From Chryseobacterium lactis (GTDB lineage Bacteria; Bacteroidota; Bacteroidia; Flavobacteriales; Weeksellaceae), in contig NZ_CP033924.1 of assembly GCF_003815875.1 (NCBI RefSeq), positions 5,146,001 through 5,210,000 of the forward strand: 64,000 nt of DNA. Direction: 5' to 3'. This document shows positions 52,346 to 61,415 of the stretch, in pieces. The notes below the pieces were generated by a model. That model did not search any database. It was given only the letters and a program-made list of their open reading frames with translations, and was not told where the DNA came from. A program made the position numbers and the translations under genes. How positions within the stretch are numbered: position 1 is the stretch's first letter; each line of letters starts with the position of its first letter.

Positions 52346-53932
52346 ATGAAAACTGAAGATCTTAATAAAATCCTTGAAGACCCTTCCCTTTCCAGGGAAT
52401 CCAAAGAAAAGCTTCAGGATCTGCATACCCATATTTCCAAAAGGGAATTTTCAGATCTTTTAGATGAGTATGGTCATCAATACGTAGAATTTGTACAGGA
52501 AGGCGGAGGTGTTTGGGGAAGTGCGCTGGTAGGCTATCTTTATGGACTGGAAATCTTTGGAGTTCGTTTTCTTAAAGTGGCAGGAACCAGTGCAGGAGCA
52601 ATTAATACCATGTTGATTGCTGCCTGCAGAACGAAGGAAGAGGCCAAAAGTGATGTGATCAAGGATATCTTATTCAAGTGGGATTTTTCAGATTTTATGG
52701 ATGGAAAAACGTATGTAAAAACGACGCTCCATGCCATGTTGAATAATAAGAATTTCTTTAAAATCAATGCGATTCTTGCCGTCATTTTTATTGTTATTCT
52801 GGTTAGCATTCCTTTTGCTGTTCCTGCAGGAACGATCCTGAACGCCAAATTAATGTTTCTTGTCCCGGTAGTTCCGGCTGTCATTCTCTTTTTTTGTATT
52901 AAAAAGCTTTACAATAATTTCAGAAAAGCAGACAGTGGACTTAATCCCGGTGACAAATTTTTGGGTGCCATGAAGAATGCTCTGGATGGCTTTGGTGTAA
53001 AAACCGTGGCTAACCTTAACGAAAAATTTATTCAAAAAGAATATGACCTCAATCTGAATTACCGCTATGGAAACAGACAGGAATATTACAACCTCGCCCT
53101 ACAAAATATTGAAAAGATTAAAACTAAAAACCTTGAGCATATCGACCTGACAAGGTATAAGATCTTTTATGACAGTGCAGCCAACAATTACTATTATAAA
53201 GACAATCCGTTTTACCAGTTAAAATCAGATTATGTAATTATCACTACGGATATTAATGCTAAAATAAAGGTTGAACTTCCTACTATGGCCAATCTCTATT
53301 GGTCTGAGGAAGAGTTAAAGCACAGTAGCCCGGCAGAATTTGTAAGAGCATCGATGTCGGTTCCTTTCTTCTTTAAACCTTTTCAGAAGGATATTAATAA
53401 AAATGATGATTCTGTAAAATATGCCTGGAGATTCTGGATGAATACCAAGCAACAAGATATTAATTCTGTTGGTGTTTTCATTGACGGAGGCAGCATCTCT
53501 AATTTTCCGATTGATCTTTTCCATGCAGATGAAGTTTTTCATCCAAGGCTCCCCCTTTTTGCCGTACAGCTTACCAGTGATTCCGGCATTCTTTCGGAAA
53601 GAGGTAAAACAAGGGAAGAAATTATGGCTACCCCGTTCAGCTATGCCGGAAATATCATCGATACTTTAAAAGGATTTAATGATAAAACATTCCTGACCAA
53701 ACATAGTTTTTACAGGCTTTACAGTATCCAAACCGTTAATTGCGGAACCAGCAGCTGGCTGAATTTCTTTATGAAAAAGGAAGAAAAAGAAGATCTTTTC
53801 AACAGAGGTTTTCAGGCTGCTTTGGATTTCCTTCATCAATTCGATTGGGAAAAATATAAATATGAAAGAGTAATGCTCTCCATGAAAGAAAAAAAAGTAC
53901 TGAAAGAAGAGGACACGCCAACGGTGGGGTAA
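52346..53932 (+). CDS. Patatin-like phospholipase with membrane segments
   Basis: 528 residues. The patatin core is visible: EGGGVWGSALVGYLYG (oxyanion loop), nucleophile S82 in G-T-S82-A-G, and D380 in FIDGGSIS (catalytic Asp). Unusually, residues ~145-190 form two hydrophobic segments (ILAVIFIVILVSIPFAVPA, LMFLVPVVPAVILFFCI) inserted between them, so the enzyme is probably bound to the inner membrane. It cleaves acyl chains from phospholipids or related lipids; the target is unknown. Stands alone, 104 bases after the CorA gene. Confidence 0.8.
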   Translation: MKTEDLNKILEDPSLSRESKEKLQDLHTHISKREFSDLLDEYGHQYVEFVQEGGGVWGSALVGYLYGLEIFGVRFLKVAGTSAGAINTMLIAACRTKEEAKSDVIKDILFKWDFSDFMDGKTYVKTTLHAMLNNKNFFKINAILAVIFIVILVSIPFAVPAGTILNAKLMFLVPVVPAVILFFCIKKLYNNFRKADSGLNPGDKFLGAMKNALDGFGVKTVANLNEKFIQKEYDLNLNYRYGNRQEYYNLALQNIEKIKTKNLEHIDLTRYKIFYDSAANNYYYKDNPFYQLKSDYVIITTDINAKIKVELPTMANLYWSEEELKHSSPAEFVRASMSVPFFFKPFQKDINKNDDSVKYAWRFWMNTKQQDINSVGVFIDGGSISNFPIDLFHADEVFHPRLPLFAVQLTSDSGILSERGKTREEIMATPFSYAGNIIDTLKGFNDKTFLTKHSFYRLYSIQTVNCGTSSWLNFFMKKEEKEDLFNRGFQAALDFLHQFDWEKYKYERVMLSMKEKKVLKEEDTPTVG

Positions 53933-53982
53933 AAACACCCAATCATGCAGTAGTATGATCAGGTATTTTTTTATTAATTGTT

Positions 53983-54513
53983 TTATAAATTATCAATGAA
54001 TTCCAAATACATCGGAACACTCTTTTCAACCCATTCATCGGAAGAATTGCGCTCTATTCCATAATATACAAAAGGTTCTATGTAATCTGCCTTGATGTAG
54101 TCAAAAGTCAACTCATAAGGTCGGAAAAGCTCATTCATGGTATATTTATATTCTCCTGATGCAGCATAACCGTCTTCATCAATTCCTGCGGTAACTGCTA
54201 AGGACATTTTCTTCCCTGCAAGTTTGAACCCGCTGTTACTTCCATATGCCCAGCCATACAAAACAACCTCATCCAGCCATTGTTTCAAAAGTGGAGGACT
54301 GCTGAACCAGTAAAAAGGAAACTGAAATACAATTTTATCATAAGATTCCATAAGCTCCTGTTCCTTTGCCACATTAATTTTTCCGTCGGGATAAGCTTTA
54401 TATAATTGATGAACAGTATAATTTTCCGGAAACTTTTTCAGTTCTTCGATCCATTTTTTATTAATCACGGATTTTTCAATATCCGGATGGGTTACAATAA
54501 TTAACGTCTTCAT
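53983..54513 (-). CDS. NAD(P)H-dependent flavodoxin-like oxidoreductase (MdaB/KefF type)
   Basis: 176 residues: LIIVTHPDIEKSVINKKWIEEL, YDKIVFQFPFYWFSSPPLLKQWLDEV and the conserved AYGSNSGFKLAGKKMSLAVTAGI fit the modulator-of-drug-activity/KefF-like group. Reduces quinones or azo/nitro compounds by two electrons. Divergent from an HxlR regulator across a 92-base gap with an operator-like dyad; this arrangement usually means stress-induced control. Confidence 0.82.
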   Translation of the reverse strand: MKTLIIVTHPDIEKSVINKKWIEELKKFPENYTVHQLYKAYPDGKINVAKEQELMESYDKIVFQFPFYWFSSPPLLKQWLDEVVLYGWAYGSNSGFKLAGKKMSLAVTAGIDEDGYAASGEYKYTMNELFRPYELTFDYIKADYIEPFVYYGIERNSSDEWVEKSVPMYLEFIDNL

Positions 54514-54550
54514 TAAGTTTAAATTTTCTACTACAAAATTACGATACGTA

Positions 54551-54604
54551 ACTTACATTCCGTACATTAGCTACCCATTGTATGGTACTATAAAAAATGT
54601 AAGT
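54551..54604. promoter_or_regulatory. Operator-like dyad shared by the divergent pair
   Basis: ACTTACATT (54551-54559) and AATGTAAGT (54596-54604), perfect 9-base arms separated by 36 bases. Inside lie GTAC (54562-54565) and GGTAC (54584-54588). It covers the whole gap in front of the HxlR gene, whose ATG at 54606 starts one base after the dyad. Confidence 0.5.
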
Positions 54605-54605
54605 A

Positions 54606-54986
54606 ATGACTAAAATAAAGGAATCATCCACCAATTTTGCCAATAAAAAAGCACTTTCAGACGAGTGCCCTGAAGTATATACTTCCAACATCATCGGTGG
54701 ACAATGGGCTTTGGCTATCTGCTGTTATCTGGTTAATGGGAAAATGAGATTCGGAGAGCTTAAAAAAAGGCTTCATAATATTACTGAACGTATGCTTACG
54801 CTTCAACTTCGCCGTCTGGAAGAAGATAAAATTATCACCAGAACAGTTTTCGCCGAAGTGCCTCCACGGGTAGAATATGAGCTGACAGAAATTGGCTATA
54901 AATTGAAACCAATCATTCTTGAATTTGAAAAATGGGGATTAGAACATAGAGCTCTGGTAGAAAAAGAAAGCCACAACAAACACTGA
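54606..54986 (+). CDS. HxlR-family winged-helix regulator
   Basis: 126 residues. CPEVYTSNIIGGQWALAICCYL (start helix with the typical conserved Cys and GGxW), RFGELKKRLHNITERMLTLQLRRLEEDKIITR (recognition helix) and PPRVEYELTEIGYKLKPIILEFEKWG. The Cys13-like residue after DE is the usual sensor in HypR/QorR/YodB-type members for electrophiles or quinones. Likely controls the divergent oxidoreductase. Confidence 0.9.
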   Translation: MTKIKESSTNFANKKALSDECPEVYTSNIIGGQWALAICCYLVNGKMRFGELKKRLHNITERMLTLQLRRLEEDKIITRTVFAEVPPRVEYELTEIGYKLKPIILEFEKWGLEHRALVEKESHNKH

Positions 54987-55043
54987 AATATTTAGTCCAC
55001 AACCATCAAAACTGAGGGTATGATGATTGTGGTTTATCTTTGA

Positions 55044-55604
55044 TTATTGACCTTCCGCTTCTTTCCACAAAGGTTTTTGAGCCAGAACCTTTGAATGAAT
55101 CTGACAGGTTTCTGCATGAGCTCCTTTCAGGTATCCTGTGCTCATTAAAAACTCGTTGACAATTTCTCCTCCTGTAAATTTGAATGTTTTCTTGAAGAGT
55201 TTCATCCATTCCGTAAGTGTTTTAGGATGATGATGTTCCAGCCATTTTTCAAATGATCCGAATTCCTTTTGCAACTCAAGAATGGTTTTGGCATTTTCAA
55301 TCGCTGCGTTTACCTTCAGTTTATTTCTGATGATTCCGCTGTCACTCAGCAGTCGTTCACGGTCTTCTTCGGTATACGCTGCAATTTTTTGAATATCAAA
55401 ATTATCATATGCCTTTCTGAAGCTCTCTTCCTTTTTCAGGACAGTTTCCCAGCTCAAACCAGCCTGGTTAATTTCCAGGATCAGTCTTCCAAATAATTCA
55501 TTATCATCATGAATCGGAAATCCATAGTAATTATCGTGGTAATTTTTATGCAGTTCTTTTCTGCTTTCCGGCTGCATCCGATCTATGGCTAAACAATAAC
55601 TCAT
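55044..55604 (-). CDS. DNA-3-methyladenine glycosylase I family protein
   Basis: 186 residues. The zinc site of E. coli Tag is preserved in order: C4, H23 (YHDNYYG), H163 and C167 (GAHAETC). LEINQAGLSWETVLKKEESFRKAYDNF and FKFTGGEIVNEFLMSTGYLKG fit the helix-hairpin-helix glycosylase fold. Removes 3-methyladenine from alkylated DNA. Single gene; no ada/alkA nearby. Confidence 0.88.
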   Translation of the reverse strand: MSYCLAIDRMQPESRKELHKNYHDNYYGFPIHDDNELFGRLILEINQAGLSWETVLKKEESFRKAYDNFDIQKIAAYTEEDRERLLSDSGIIRNKLKVNAAIENAKTILELQKEFGSFEKWLEHHHPKTLTEWMKLFKKTFKFTGGEIVNEFLMSTGYLKGAHAETCQIHSKVLAQKPLWKEAEGQ

Positions 55605-55745
55605 TGCAATATCCTATTTTTAAGTTTAATAATGTAAAGATAAGACAGGATGATGACAACTGTTAGTCAGTAGGCTATTTTAATAACAGTTTTTATTGTT
55701 TTTCATCCTATTTCAGACCAATAAAGATTGTTTTTTTTCAAATTA

Positions 55746-55778
55746 TTGATTTCCAAACTAAAATAAAGTGTAGTTTTG
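55746..55778 (+). promoter_or_regulatory. Promoter of the DoxD operon, near-leaderless
   Basis: TTG (55746-55748), 22-base spacer, TAGTTTTG (55771-55778). The predicted start lies within a few bases of ATG 55784, which would make the mRNA almost leaderless. Confidence 0.55.
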
Positions 55779-55783
55779 CAGCA

Positions 55784-56158
55784 ATGTCAGACACCAGAAT
55801 CCATATAAAGTTCTATAAAGCCATCATTTTGATGTCTATATTGGTGTTCTCCTTGTCACCATGTTCTGTAAAAAGAGATGTTCTTGATATTTTTGACATT
55901 CAATACATCAGTGGTTTAAATAAGGTAAAAACGACATCAGGATTTTCTATACAATGTGATGTCAATTCTACCACCTCATCCAAAGTTTCCGTTTCAAAAT
56001 CCGAAATTAAATTAAAGCATAAAGAGTTCTTCTATTCGAATTCTATTGCAAAAAATACGAAAGGAAAGGCATTTTTCAATGAGTATTCAGGATATACTAC
56101 GGGAAACAGTCCTCCGAAATATATTTTATTTAAAAGATTGAAAGTGAGCCTGGCTTAA
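55784..56158 (+). CDS. Small secreted protein upstream of DoxD
   Basis: 124 residues, one hydrophobic N-terminal segment (YKAIILMSILVFSLSPCSVKRDV), which may be a signal peptide or lipobox-like anchor (SPC). The rest is polar, with GFSIQCDVNSTTSSKVSVSKSEIKL and a C-terminal IPPKYILFKRL-like stretch. Not recognised. It lies 55 bases ahead of the DoxD-DoxA gene on the same strand and probably forms its operon. Start uncertain: M1 would leave no leader; the next ATG is residue 17. Confidence 0.5.
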   Translation: MSDTRIHIKFYKAIILMSILVFSLSPCSVKRDVLDIFDIQYISGLNKVKTTSGFSIQCDVNSTTSSKVSVSKSEIKLKHKEFFYSNSIAKNTKGKAFFNEYSGYTTGNSPPKYILFKRLKVSLA

Positions 56159-56213
56159 ACCTATTTTAAGCTAAGCAAAATCAATTTTTTACAGTAAAAA
56201 TATTTCAAATTCA

Positions 56214-57227
56214 ATGAAACATACTCTTAATAGCCAGTCTTCTGATTTGGCCGGTTTATATACTTTATCCCTCCGCATGGTAATCGGATGGACTTATTTT
56301 TCAGCGTTCTGGCGCAGACTTGTCCTTGAAAACAAATTAATTCCCGATGAGAAAGGATATATCGGGGAAAAATTCAATCATTTCCTGCCTAATGCTTTAG
56401 GAATAAAACCGATCATCGAATATCTTGTTACCCATCCGGATGCATTACAAAGGTCCATGATGATTTTTACCATTATTGAAGCTATTGTAGGATTATTTAT
56501 TATTCTGGGATTATTCACCAGACTCATGAGTATCGGAATTTTCAGTCTTGCTCTGGGAATCCTTCTGGGATCGGGTTGGTTGGGAACAACCTGTGTGGAT
56601 GAATGGCAGATTGGTGTACTGGGAATTGCAGGAGGTTTTGTGTTGTTTCTTACGGGAAGTAGCAACTACTCCATTGATCATTATTTTCTACAGAAAAACA
56701 AGCCTTTCACCCGGACAAAATGGTTCCCGTGGGTGGGATCAGGAATGCTGCCTGTTTCTAATATGAAAACCTTTGTACTGACCGGGTCTGTTCTTATTTT
56801 TGGACTGACGCTGTACACGAATCAGTATTTTCACGGTGGAGTTTGGGGAACACTGCATAATAAATCTGTAAAGCCAAAAGTCGAGATTTCCAATATTTCA
56901 CATAATAATTCGGATTTAACCTTTGAAGTGTACAGAACTGAAGGAGCTGATGTTTACGGGTCTTTCCTGATCGGAATCCATATTCTGGACAAAAACGGGA
57001 ATATCTTAAAGGAACTCAACCCTCAGGAACTCTCAGGGTTTTCTAAGGAGAAGATTAGGAACCATTACGTAGCCAAAGTAAAACCGGGTAAACATAGTCT
57101 TATCATTCCTCTTGGTGCAAAAGCTGATGTAAGTATCAATATCGATGATATTATTCAAAAAAATGAAATCCATATGCTGAAACTGATTGACATTAGTGGT
57201 ATTGAATGGACAAAACAAATCAGATAA
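56214..57227 (+). CDS. TQO small subunit DoxD/DoxA fusion protein
   Basis: 337 residues. The N-terminal half (residues 1-150) is a DoxD-type four-helix membrane domain (LRMVIGWTYFSAFWRRL, TIIEAIVGLFIILGLFTRLMS, GWLGTTCVDEWQIGVLGIAGGFVLFLTGS); after a further helix (FVLTGSVLIFGLTLYT) the C-terminal ~150 residues are a DoxA-like periplasmic beta domain. In archaea DoxD and DoxA are the two parts of thiosulfate:quinone oxidoreductase. Neither other sulfur-oxidation genes nor catalytic evidence exist here, so the substrate in this organism is open. Confidence 0.75.
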   Translation: MKHTLNSQSSDLAGLYTLSLRMVIGWTYFSAFWRRLVLENKLIPDEKGYIGEKFNHFLPNALGIKPIIEYLVTHPDALQRSMMIFTIIEAIVGLFIILGLFTRLMSIGIFSLALGILLGSGWLGTTCVDEWQIGVLGIAGGFVLFLTGSSNYSIDHYFLQKNKPFTRTKWFPWVGSGMLPVSNMKTFVLTGSVLIFGLTLYTNQYFHGGVWGTLHNKSVKPKVEISNISHNNSDLTFEVYRTEGADVYGSFLIGIHILDKNGNILKELNPQELSGFSKEKIRNHYVAKVKPGKHSLIIPLGAKADVSINIDDIIQKNEIHMLKLIDISGIEWTKQIR

Positions 57228-57328
57228 AATGTATTGGTGAATAAAGGGCGCTGAACTCTTCGATGTCCTTTATTGTACCAATTTCAATGAGGGTTCCGAG
57301 ATGTGTAATACAAGGTTTTATTGCATCG

Positions 57329-57392
57329 TTTGGCTAAAGCCGGTGGCATTTTTTAATATAAAAAGCGGACTAAAGTCCGCTCCTACTGATGT
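57329..57392. repeat. Two-hairpin REP-like element, copy 2
   Basis: GGCTAAAGCC (57332-57341) and AGCGGACTAAAGTCCGCT (57364-57381), then CCTACTGATGT. Same layout as 35306-35370; stems differ by base-pair-preserving changes (GGGC/GCCC versus GGAC/GTCC). Confidence 0.7.
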
Positions 57393-57415
57393 TTAATGTA
57401 ATAATCTTTAAATCT

Positions 57416-58012
57416 TTATTTTTCTGTTACTTTAACTTCGTAGATACATGAGCTATCCGGATCAAGTTTCAGAACCCGGATATCAAGTAAAACATCCAGC
57501 CCCATAGTATCGCATACTCCCTGGACAAAAGGTTTTATAACAGGCCATTTCAACAGGTCTGCAATCTGAAGAGCCTGTGTAATTCTATGGTACCGGTCTG
57601 TTCCTTTTATCAACATATCAACTTTATGATCATTTAATTCTTTAAACTCAAAACTATATTCGGGACTGGATGTAAAAATTGCTCCAATAAGGACTTTTGC
57701 TGCTGCCGGAATCCCAACTTGTAAGCCTGGTTTTGTTTCCAGATTTCTTGTGGCCATTTTGGATCCGAGGTCGTACATAAATGCACGGGAAAGCTGCTCG
57801 ATGGAGTCGGGGCCAAAAAGCCTTCCTGCCTGCGAGAGTAAACCTCCATAAAATGCTCCTGTAATATCTGAAAGCCGCTGGGTTAATTCTGTAAAAGTTC
57901 CCGGGAAAAAATCTGAAATAATCTGATCCTGATCCATTTCAGGAAGATAAATATCGTTTTTTCTGAAATCGGATAATGCTAAAAAGGTTTCCGGTAACTG
58001 TATATTATTCAT
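57416..58012 (-). CDS. Hypothetical soluble protein
   Basis: 198 residues, no signal peptide or membrane segment. It has SDFFPGTFTELTQRLSDITG and AFMYDLGSKMATRNLETKPG, a mixed alpha/beta pattern with a late IYEVKVTE strand. It faintly recalls small V4R or ATC-hydrolase-like domains, but no motif is certain. Alone on the minus strand after the DoxD operon; the following ~560 bases hold no gene. Confidence 0.55.
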   Translation of the reverse strand: MNNIQLPETFLALSDFRKNDIYLPEMDQDQIISDFFPGTFTELTQRLSDITGAFYGGLLSQAGRLFGPDSIEQLSRAFMYDLGSKMATRNLETKPGLQVGIPAAAKVLIGAIFTSSPEYSFEFKELNDHKVDMLIKGTDRYHRITQALQIADLLKWPVIKPFVQGVCDTMGLDVLLDIRVLKLDPDSSCIYEVKVTEK

Positions 58013-58574
58013 GGTTAAGTTTTGTAAGTGTTTTTGTAGAATCTTAACTGATAAAAATGGTATTCCATAGTGACGAATAAAGAATTATTCAATCATCATC
58101 TGTTGTTTTACCCTTCACAGATTTTAAATCTTAAGGCACATCTATGCAATTTGTTATGATTTATTTGTCTGAACAAAACCTTACCATATTGTAAGGATAA
58201 AATACCATCGAATAAACACGATGTAAAAGTCAACCTGATCTACCAGTCGGTATTATGGTAAAAATGAGGTATTCTGCTCCGGCTTTTGCCTTTTGAAAAG
58301 GCATTCTGAGAGTGAGGGAATGGGTTCATATTTTTTTTGCATTTGGTACTGTAAAGCTAAAGAAAATAAATAAATTCTCCAACAGGTGATATTAGTTTTT
58401 ATTCAAAAAAAACAATTTATTTCTACAGAGAATGAAAAAATACAGTAGATCCGAACTTATTGTTAATTCGTTAACTTCCAGTATGTATCAAAAATAACTC
58501 TTGAGAATCTGATAAAGTTCTATATTTTAAAGTCATAAAAAACCTCCGAAATACTTCGGAGGTTAAGTTTAAAT
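58013..58574. other. Gene-free stretch
   Basis: About 560 bases, including a small hairpin TGCCTTTTGAAAAGGCA at 58287-58303 and the efflux operon terminator at its end. Nothing else recognised. Confidence 0.4.
58541..58564 (-). terminator. Terminator of the efflux operon
   Basis: On the minus strand AACCTCCGAA, GTAT, TTCGGAGGTT, then TTTTATGAC: 10 perfect pairs. Confidence 0.85.
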
Positions 58575-60152
58575 TTAGTGCATGGCTTCACTCAAATCTA
58601 TTTTTTCTTTACTTTTTCTTTCTTTAATAAATAAGATAAACGGAATACATATTAAGAATATTATTCCAAGGTAAAGAAACACATCCATATAAGATAAAAC
58701 AGTTGCCTGTTTAGTTACTGACATATCCAGCATTTTATAAGCGGCATTCATTGCTGCATCAGGTGTCATTCCCTTTGCAATAAAGCTTGCTTTTAATGCG
58801 GCGAGTCTCTGCTGAACTTCAAAGCTGTTTTCATCCAGGTGAGAAATCAGATTCAGCCTGTACTTTTGTCCTGCATTGGCAATAAATGTTGTAATGGCGG
58901 CAATACCAAATGATCCTCCCAACTGTCTCATCATTCCGGTAAAGGCAGCACCCTGCCCGATTTCCTGACCTTTTAAAGTACTCAATGATAAGGACGTAAT
59001 AGGAATGAATAATAATCCCAGTCCGGCTCCTCTTACAATCAGCATCCAGAAAAAGGCATCTTTACTGGTATCAGGAGTCAGGATTTTATATCCCCAGAAA
59101 CTGTAGACAAAGAAGATAAACAATCCTAAGGATACCAGGATCTGTTGTTTTGCACCTTTTGCCAGCAATCTACCAATGATAGGCATCATGAAAGCCGTCG
59201 TCAATGCTGCAGGAATCATCAACGCACCTGACTGAAGTGCCGTCCATCCTAAAATACTTTGTGTATAAAGAGGAACAATGAATGTCGAACCATACAGCCC
59301 AAATCCTAACACAAATGACATCATTGTTCCGATTCTTAGATTACTGTTTTTAAGCACCCTGAGTTCAACAATCGGATACTTAAAGGTAAGCTCACGCCAG
59401 AGGAATAATATAAATCCTAAAATAGCTGCTATAGTAAATGCTACAATCATTCCGCTGGCAAACCAGTCTTCTTCATGCCCTCTTTCCAGGATAAACTGTA
59501 ATGAGCCAACTGTTATGGCCAATAAAGCAATTCCTATCCAGTCTACATCGGAAACCTTACGTTTCTCGGCATATTTCGGACTTTTCACAAACTGTAAGGT
59601 CATTAAAGTTGCTGCAATCCCGATTGGAATATTAATATAGAAAATATATGGCCAGCTGAAATTGTCAACGATATACCCTCCTAATGGCGGGCCTAAGGTT
59701 GGACCAATAATTACCCCCAAACCATAGATCGCCTGAGCCATACTTCTTTTTTCAATCGGATAAGACTCCGTAATGATGGTCTGTGAAGTTACCAATAAGG
59801 CTCCTCCACCGATTCCCTGCATCAATCTGAAGAATACTAATTCCCAGATATTCGTTGCATTTCCACATAAAAATGAAAATATTGTGAATATAATGATGGA
59901 TGCCGCGAAATAATTTCTACGCCCAAACTGCTGTGAAAGCCAGCTTGTCATCGGTACGATAATTACGTTCCCGATGGCATATGCCGTAATCACCCAACCC
60001 ACTTCAGAAAGTGTGGCTCCAAGGTTACCCTTCATCTCGTTCAGGGCAACGTTCACAATCGTGGAATCCACAATCTCAAGAAGGGCACAAAGGATCGCAG
60101 TAATCGTAATAATTACTCTTCGGGCTCCATATTCTACTAATGAATCTTGCAT
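58575..60152 (-). CDS. MFS multidrug transporter, DHA2 (EmrB/QacA) family
   Basis: 525 residues from ATG 60152; the upstream TTG start would lie in the gap after EmrA. Fourteen hydrophobic segments. Motifs: LEIVDSTIVNVALNEM (D1 motif of DHA2), WVITAYAIGNVIIVPMTSWLSQQFGRR (motif A), FRLMQGIGGGALLVTSQTII (motif B) and GLGVIIGPTLGPPLGGYIVDNFSWPYIFYINIPIG (motif C). Uses the proton gradient to pump drugs into the EmrA/TolC channel. Last gene of the operon. Confidence 0.9.
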   Translation of the reverse strand: MQDSLVEYGARRVIITITAILCALLEIVDSTIVNVALNEMKGNLGATLSEVGWVITAYAIGNVIIVPMTSWLSQQFGRRNYFAASIIIFTIFSFLCGNATNIWELVFFRLMQGIGGGALLVTSQTIITESYPIEKRSMAQAIYGLGVIIGPTLGPPLGGYIVDNFSWPYIFYINIPIGIAATLMTLQFVKSPKYAEKRKVSDVDWIGIALLAITVGSLQFILERGHEEDWFASGMIVAFTIAAILGFILFLWRELTFKYPIVELRVLKNSNLRIGTMMSFVLGFGLYGSTFIVPLYTQSILGWTALQSGALMIPAALTTAFMMPIIGRLLAKGAKQQILVSLGLFIFFVYSFWGYKILTPDTSKDAFFWMLIVRGAGLGLLFIPITSLSLSTLKGQEIGQGAAFTGMMRQLGGSFGIAAITTFIANAGQKYRLNLISHLDENSFEVQQRLAALKASFIAKGMTPDAAMNAAYKMLDMSVTKQATVLSYMDVFLYLGIIFLICIPFILFIKERKSKEKIDLSEAMH

Positions 60153-60295
60153 AGTTTTTTTACGATGTAAAAAAGTCAATTGTGAATTTTACGATGTCAA
60201 TAGATAGTGAACTTTAAAGCAGTCAGGTTTTAAACTGAAAGCAAAGCTGATTTACTATTGATAACGCGTTAATTGACTTTTAACAATTTTAAATA

Positions 60296-61399
60296 TTATT
60301 TCAGGGAAACTTCTGCCTTCACGTTCATTCCTGTTCTCAATCTTTTTGCAATATTTTTATCAAGATTTACAAAATCGATTTTTACCGGAAGTCTTTGTAC
60401 AACTTTTACGAAGTTACCACTTGCATTGTCCGGAGGAAGGATAGAGAAGGTAGCACCGGTAGCAGGAGAGAATGAGCTTACTACTCCTTCAAAATCTTTG
60501 TCAGGGAAAGCATCAATTTCAATTTTTACTTTCTGCCCTTCTACCATTTTATCAACCTGCGTTTCTTTGAAGTTTGCCACTACCCATTTCTGATCATTTT
60601 TAACCAAAGCAAACAATTGTGATCCGGCTTGCAGATATTGACCTGCCTGCGTAGATACTTTTCCTACATATCCGTCTTCAGGAGCCAGGATTACAGTATA
60701 GGATAAGTTTAACTTCGCATTTTCTACATCTACTTCTCTCTGCTTGGCAACAGATCCTGCAACGCTGATTTGTTGTGAACTCGCTGCCGTTTGAGAAGAT
60801 GCGATGGTAGTTTGCTGAGCGATCTGATTTCTCTGATCAACCAAAACCTGTAATTGCTTATCTGCAGACTGTTTCGCTGCTAACGCCTGCTCATATTGCT
60901 GTTCTGTAATAGAGTGATCTTTTACAAGATTGGCATATCTCTTCAAATCCTGAGAGGTTTTCCAAACATTTACTTTTGCCGCTTCTATTTGAGCATTTGC
61001 AGTTACTACTGCTGCTTCAGAAGAACTGATATTTTTTGAAGTGGCAGTGGTCGTTGCCTGTGCATTTGAAATATTACTTTTAGCGGTAGATAAAGCTGCC
61101 TGAGCTTGCTCAAGCGTCATTTTCTGATCTCTGTTATCTAAAATAACCAAAGTATCCCCTTTCTTCACGAATTGGTTGTCTTTTACTTTTACTTCAGCTA
61201 CATATCCGGAGATTTTAGAAATTACCGGTGACATATTGGAAGTAATCTGAGCATCATCCGTTTCCTCATGGTACTGTCCGTATGTGTAAGCTCTGTAACC
61301 ATAGATTCCTCCTCCGATTACAACAGCTGCTAAAATAATTGGAAAAACTAAACTTTTTTTCTTTTTAGGTTCAACTGCCTGTGTATTATTATTTTCCAT
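60296..61399 (-). CDS. EmrA/HlyD-family periplasmic adaptor
   Basis: 367 residues. N-terminal membrane helix (SLVFPIILAAVVIGGGIYGY), a lipoyl half-domain (VSPVISKISGYVAEVKVKDNQFVKKGDTLVILD), a long coiled-coil hairpin rich in Ala/Gln (residues ~80-200), the second half (VILAPEDGYVGKVSTQAGQYLQAGSQLF) and a barrel domain (KVKIEIDAFPDKDFEGVVSSFSP). It links the MFS pump to the TolC-type outer-membrane channel. Gap to TolC 16 bases, to EmrB 143 bases. Confidence 0.9.
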   Translation of the reverse strand: MENNNTQAVEPKKKKSLVFPIILAAVVIGGGIYGYRAYTYGQYHEETDDAQITSNMSPVISKISGYVAEVKVKDNQFVKKGDTLVILDNRDQKMTLEQAQAALSTAKSNISNAQATTTATSKNISSSEAAVVTANAQIEAAKVNVWKTSQDLKRYANLVKDHSITEQQYEQALAAKQSADKQLQVLVDQRNQIAQQTTIASSQTAASSQQISVAGSVAKQREVDVENAKLNLSYTVILAPEDGYVGKVSTQAGQYLQAGSQLFALVKNDQKWVVANFKETQVDKMVEGQKVKIEIDAFPDKDFEGVVSSFSPATGATFSILPPDNASGNFVKVVQRLPVKIDFVNLDKNIAKRLRTGMNVKAEVSLK

Positions 61400-61415
61400 T
61401 TTGGTTTCGATCTGA

